Below are positions 63,010 to 64,000 of a stretch of DNA of 64,000 nucleotides, piece by piece. The DNA comes from Channallabes apus (Eukaryota > Chordata > Actinopteri > Siluriformes > Clariidae), in the NCBI GenBank assembly GCA_030522415.1, contig CM060107.1:24308571-24372570 (forward strand), given 5' to 3'. The first letter of the stretch is position 1. Every line of letters begins with the position of its first letter. Below the pieces are notes generated by a model, which had not been told where the DNA came from, searched no databases, and saw nothing but the letters and a program-made list of their open reading frames with translations. The position numbers and the translations under genes were made by a program.

Positions 63010-64000
63010 TTCCCTCTGTAAATTAAAGGTGAAAGGGGGCGTGGTTTCAGAACACATATGGAATAGGATTACAATACATTCACATGCACACAAACTGTGA
63101 CGCTTTGGGCCTGATAGCCGGGGAAAAAGATCTCAGAGCCAACAATCGCATTCAGCACAAAACCTTTATCAGCCTTTTTCAGTGTCACAAAATTATATTA
63201 CAAAACATACAGTAAAAGTAAAGAAAAGGGTAAAACAATAGAGCGTTTCGGGGGGAGCAGCACAGCTGAGCTCCTGCTCTGTTCTCTCCTCCTCACACGC
63301 ACACACACGTCCTCAGAAACACACCTCCTCAGCGGACACGCGCACCAGCTCATAAAGGGCAACATACAGTACTGTACATACATAATGTGATATACAACAT
63401 AGTAAAAAACACACGCACTTTTTATCGACGGCGCCCGTACGATTAACGCACTCATCAATCTGCGTAAAAAAAGAGATGCAATATTATAGTTTCCGTCATT
63501 TTTTTAATAAATTTACGTACTGACTGGGCCCGCCACATTGGCCAGCAGCCCACATGGAAAATGCCTGGTGCTCCAGACGGCCAGTCCGCCACTTCCTAGC
63601 ACGTTATTGCTAGCTATATTGGCGGTCCGCGGAGCAGGTATCCAGGGAAACTAATCGATGTTAAAAGATCAGTCAATAAGTGCGCAGGTCCAACCCACTG
63701 GCGCTGATTGACAGAACGACTCATTCTGCTGAAAAGTCGCATTATGAAATAAATAGGCCATCGTGAAAAACGGGATTTTGAAATAAAAACTGACTTTGAA
63801 AAAATTACATTTTGAAATAAAAACAGCATGAATTAAATAAAATGCCTCTGCAATAATCTCTGTTATTGGGAAAAATAACGACCATTAAATATTATTTCAT
63901 AATAATAAGTAAATATATTTCACAATAATAAGCTTTTTTTCAAAATATGTTCCATTATTTCACAATATCATTCTCATATTACATATTTGTGTCTTATTTA
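63010..64000. other. No recognised gene
   Basis: Contains a moderately GC-rich stretch with an (AC)n run (63230-63330) and, after 63730, AT-rich sequence repeating GAAATAAAAAC and CACAATAATAAG motifs. No element ends or coding signals I can support. Confidence 0.45.

Overview
The window looks like a stretch of teleost fish genome made almost entirely of transposable elements and their remains. This is inferred from the element mix: L2-clade LINEs with an esterase ORF1, a CR1/L2/Rex1-type LINE, an RTE LINE, Tc1-type transposons, a sushi-like Ty3/gypsy element, a BEL/Pao element and a tRNA-headed V-SINE-like repeat, together with long (GT)n, (TA)n and (GATA)n microsatellites. The species cannot be named from the sequence. 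I found no complete host gene. The only host-like coding signals are decayed, correctly spliced-looking exons that resemble the C-terminal module of the multi-copy teleost SAMD3-like family.

Layout. 0-5 kb: an unclassified repeat block (unit A) holding a young 2.0 kb gypsy-type LTR element whose single ORF fuses gag to the integrase C-terminus. 5-9 kb: a tRNA-like relic, a repeated first-exon-like module (E1), LINE fragments and an inverted-repeat element. 9-12.4 kb: a 3.4 kb LINE with an endonuclease-RT ORF, nested in the tail of an older related LINE. 12.8-16 kb: a tandemly duplicated promoter-like unit, decayed exon module D1 and an inverted copy of unit A. 17-22 kb: Tc1 copy T1, a CCCAGC-rich repeat and a second inverted copy of unit A. 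22.5-30.7 kb: decayed SAMD3-like exons on both strands around head-to-head modules E2/D2, a TIR element with internal 142 bp repeats, Tc1 copy T2 (intact 340 aa transposase) and T3. 31-39 kb: a direct repeat around a CpG-rich block, then a hAT-like element with a self-priming-type sushi-like gypsy inside it. 39.4-41.2 kb: a perfect-looking hairpin and another Tc1-type element with long TIRs. 42.4-47.4 kb: an L2 LINE with intact ORF1 and broken ORF2. 47.7-56.6 kb: layered L1-like, RTE, L2 and BEL/Pao debris. 56.7-61.8 kb: a full-length L2 LINE with target-site duplication and both ORFs open. 61.8-64 kb: the rest of the repeat that LINE landed in, plus a hAT-like N-terminal relic.

How the parts relate. 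Several insertions can be dated relative to each other because the window contains the uninterrupted (empty-site) version of the same repeat elsewhere: the LTR element (1055-3053) versus 21.38 kb, T2 versus 14.54 kb, the L2 LINE (56710-61829) versus 19.9 kb, and the TIR element (23431-24548) versus 47.84 kb. The most active-looking elements are the L2 LINE at 56.7-61.8 kb, T2, and the short LTR element. I do not see a confident new biological system. The best leads are the gag-integrase fusion LTR element, the repeated head-to-head promoter and exon modules linked to decayed SAMD3-like exons, and the hairpin at 39.5 kb.
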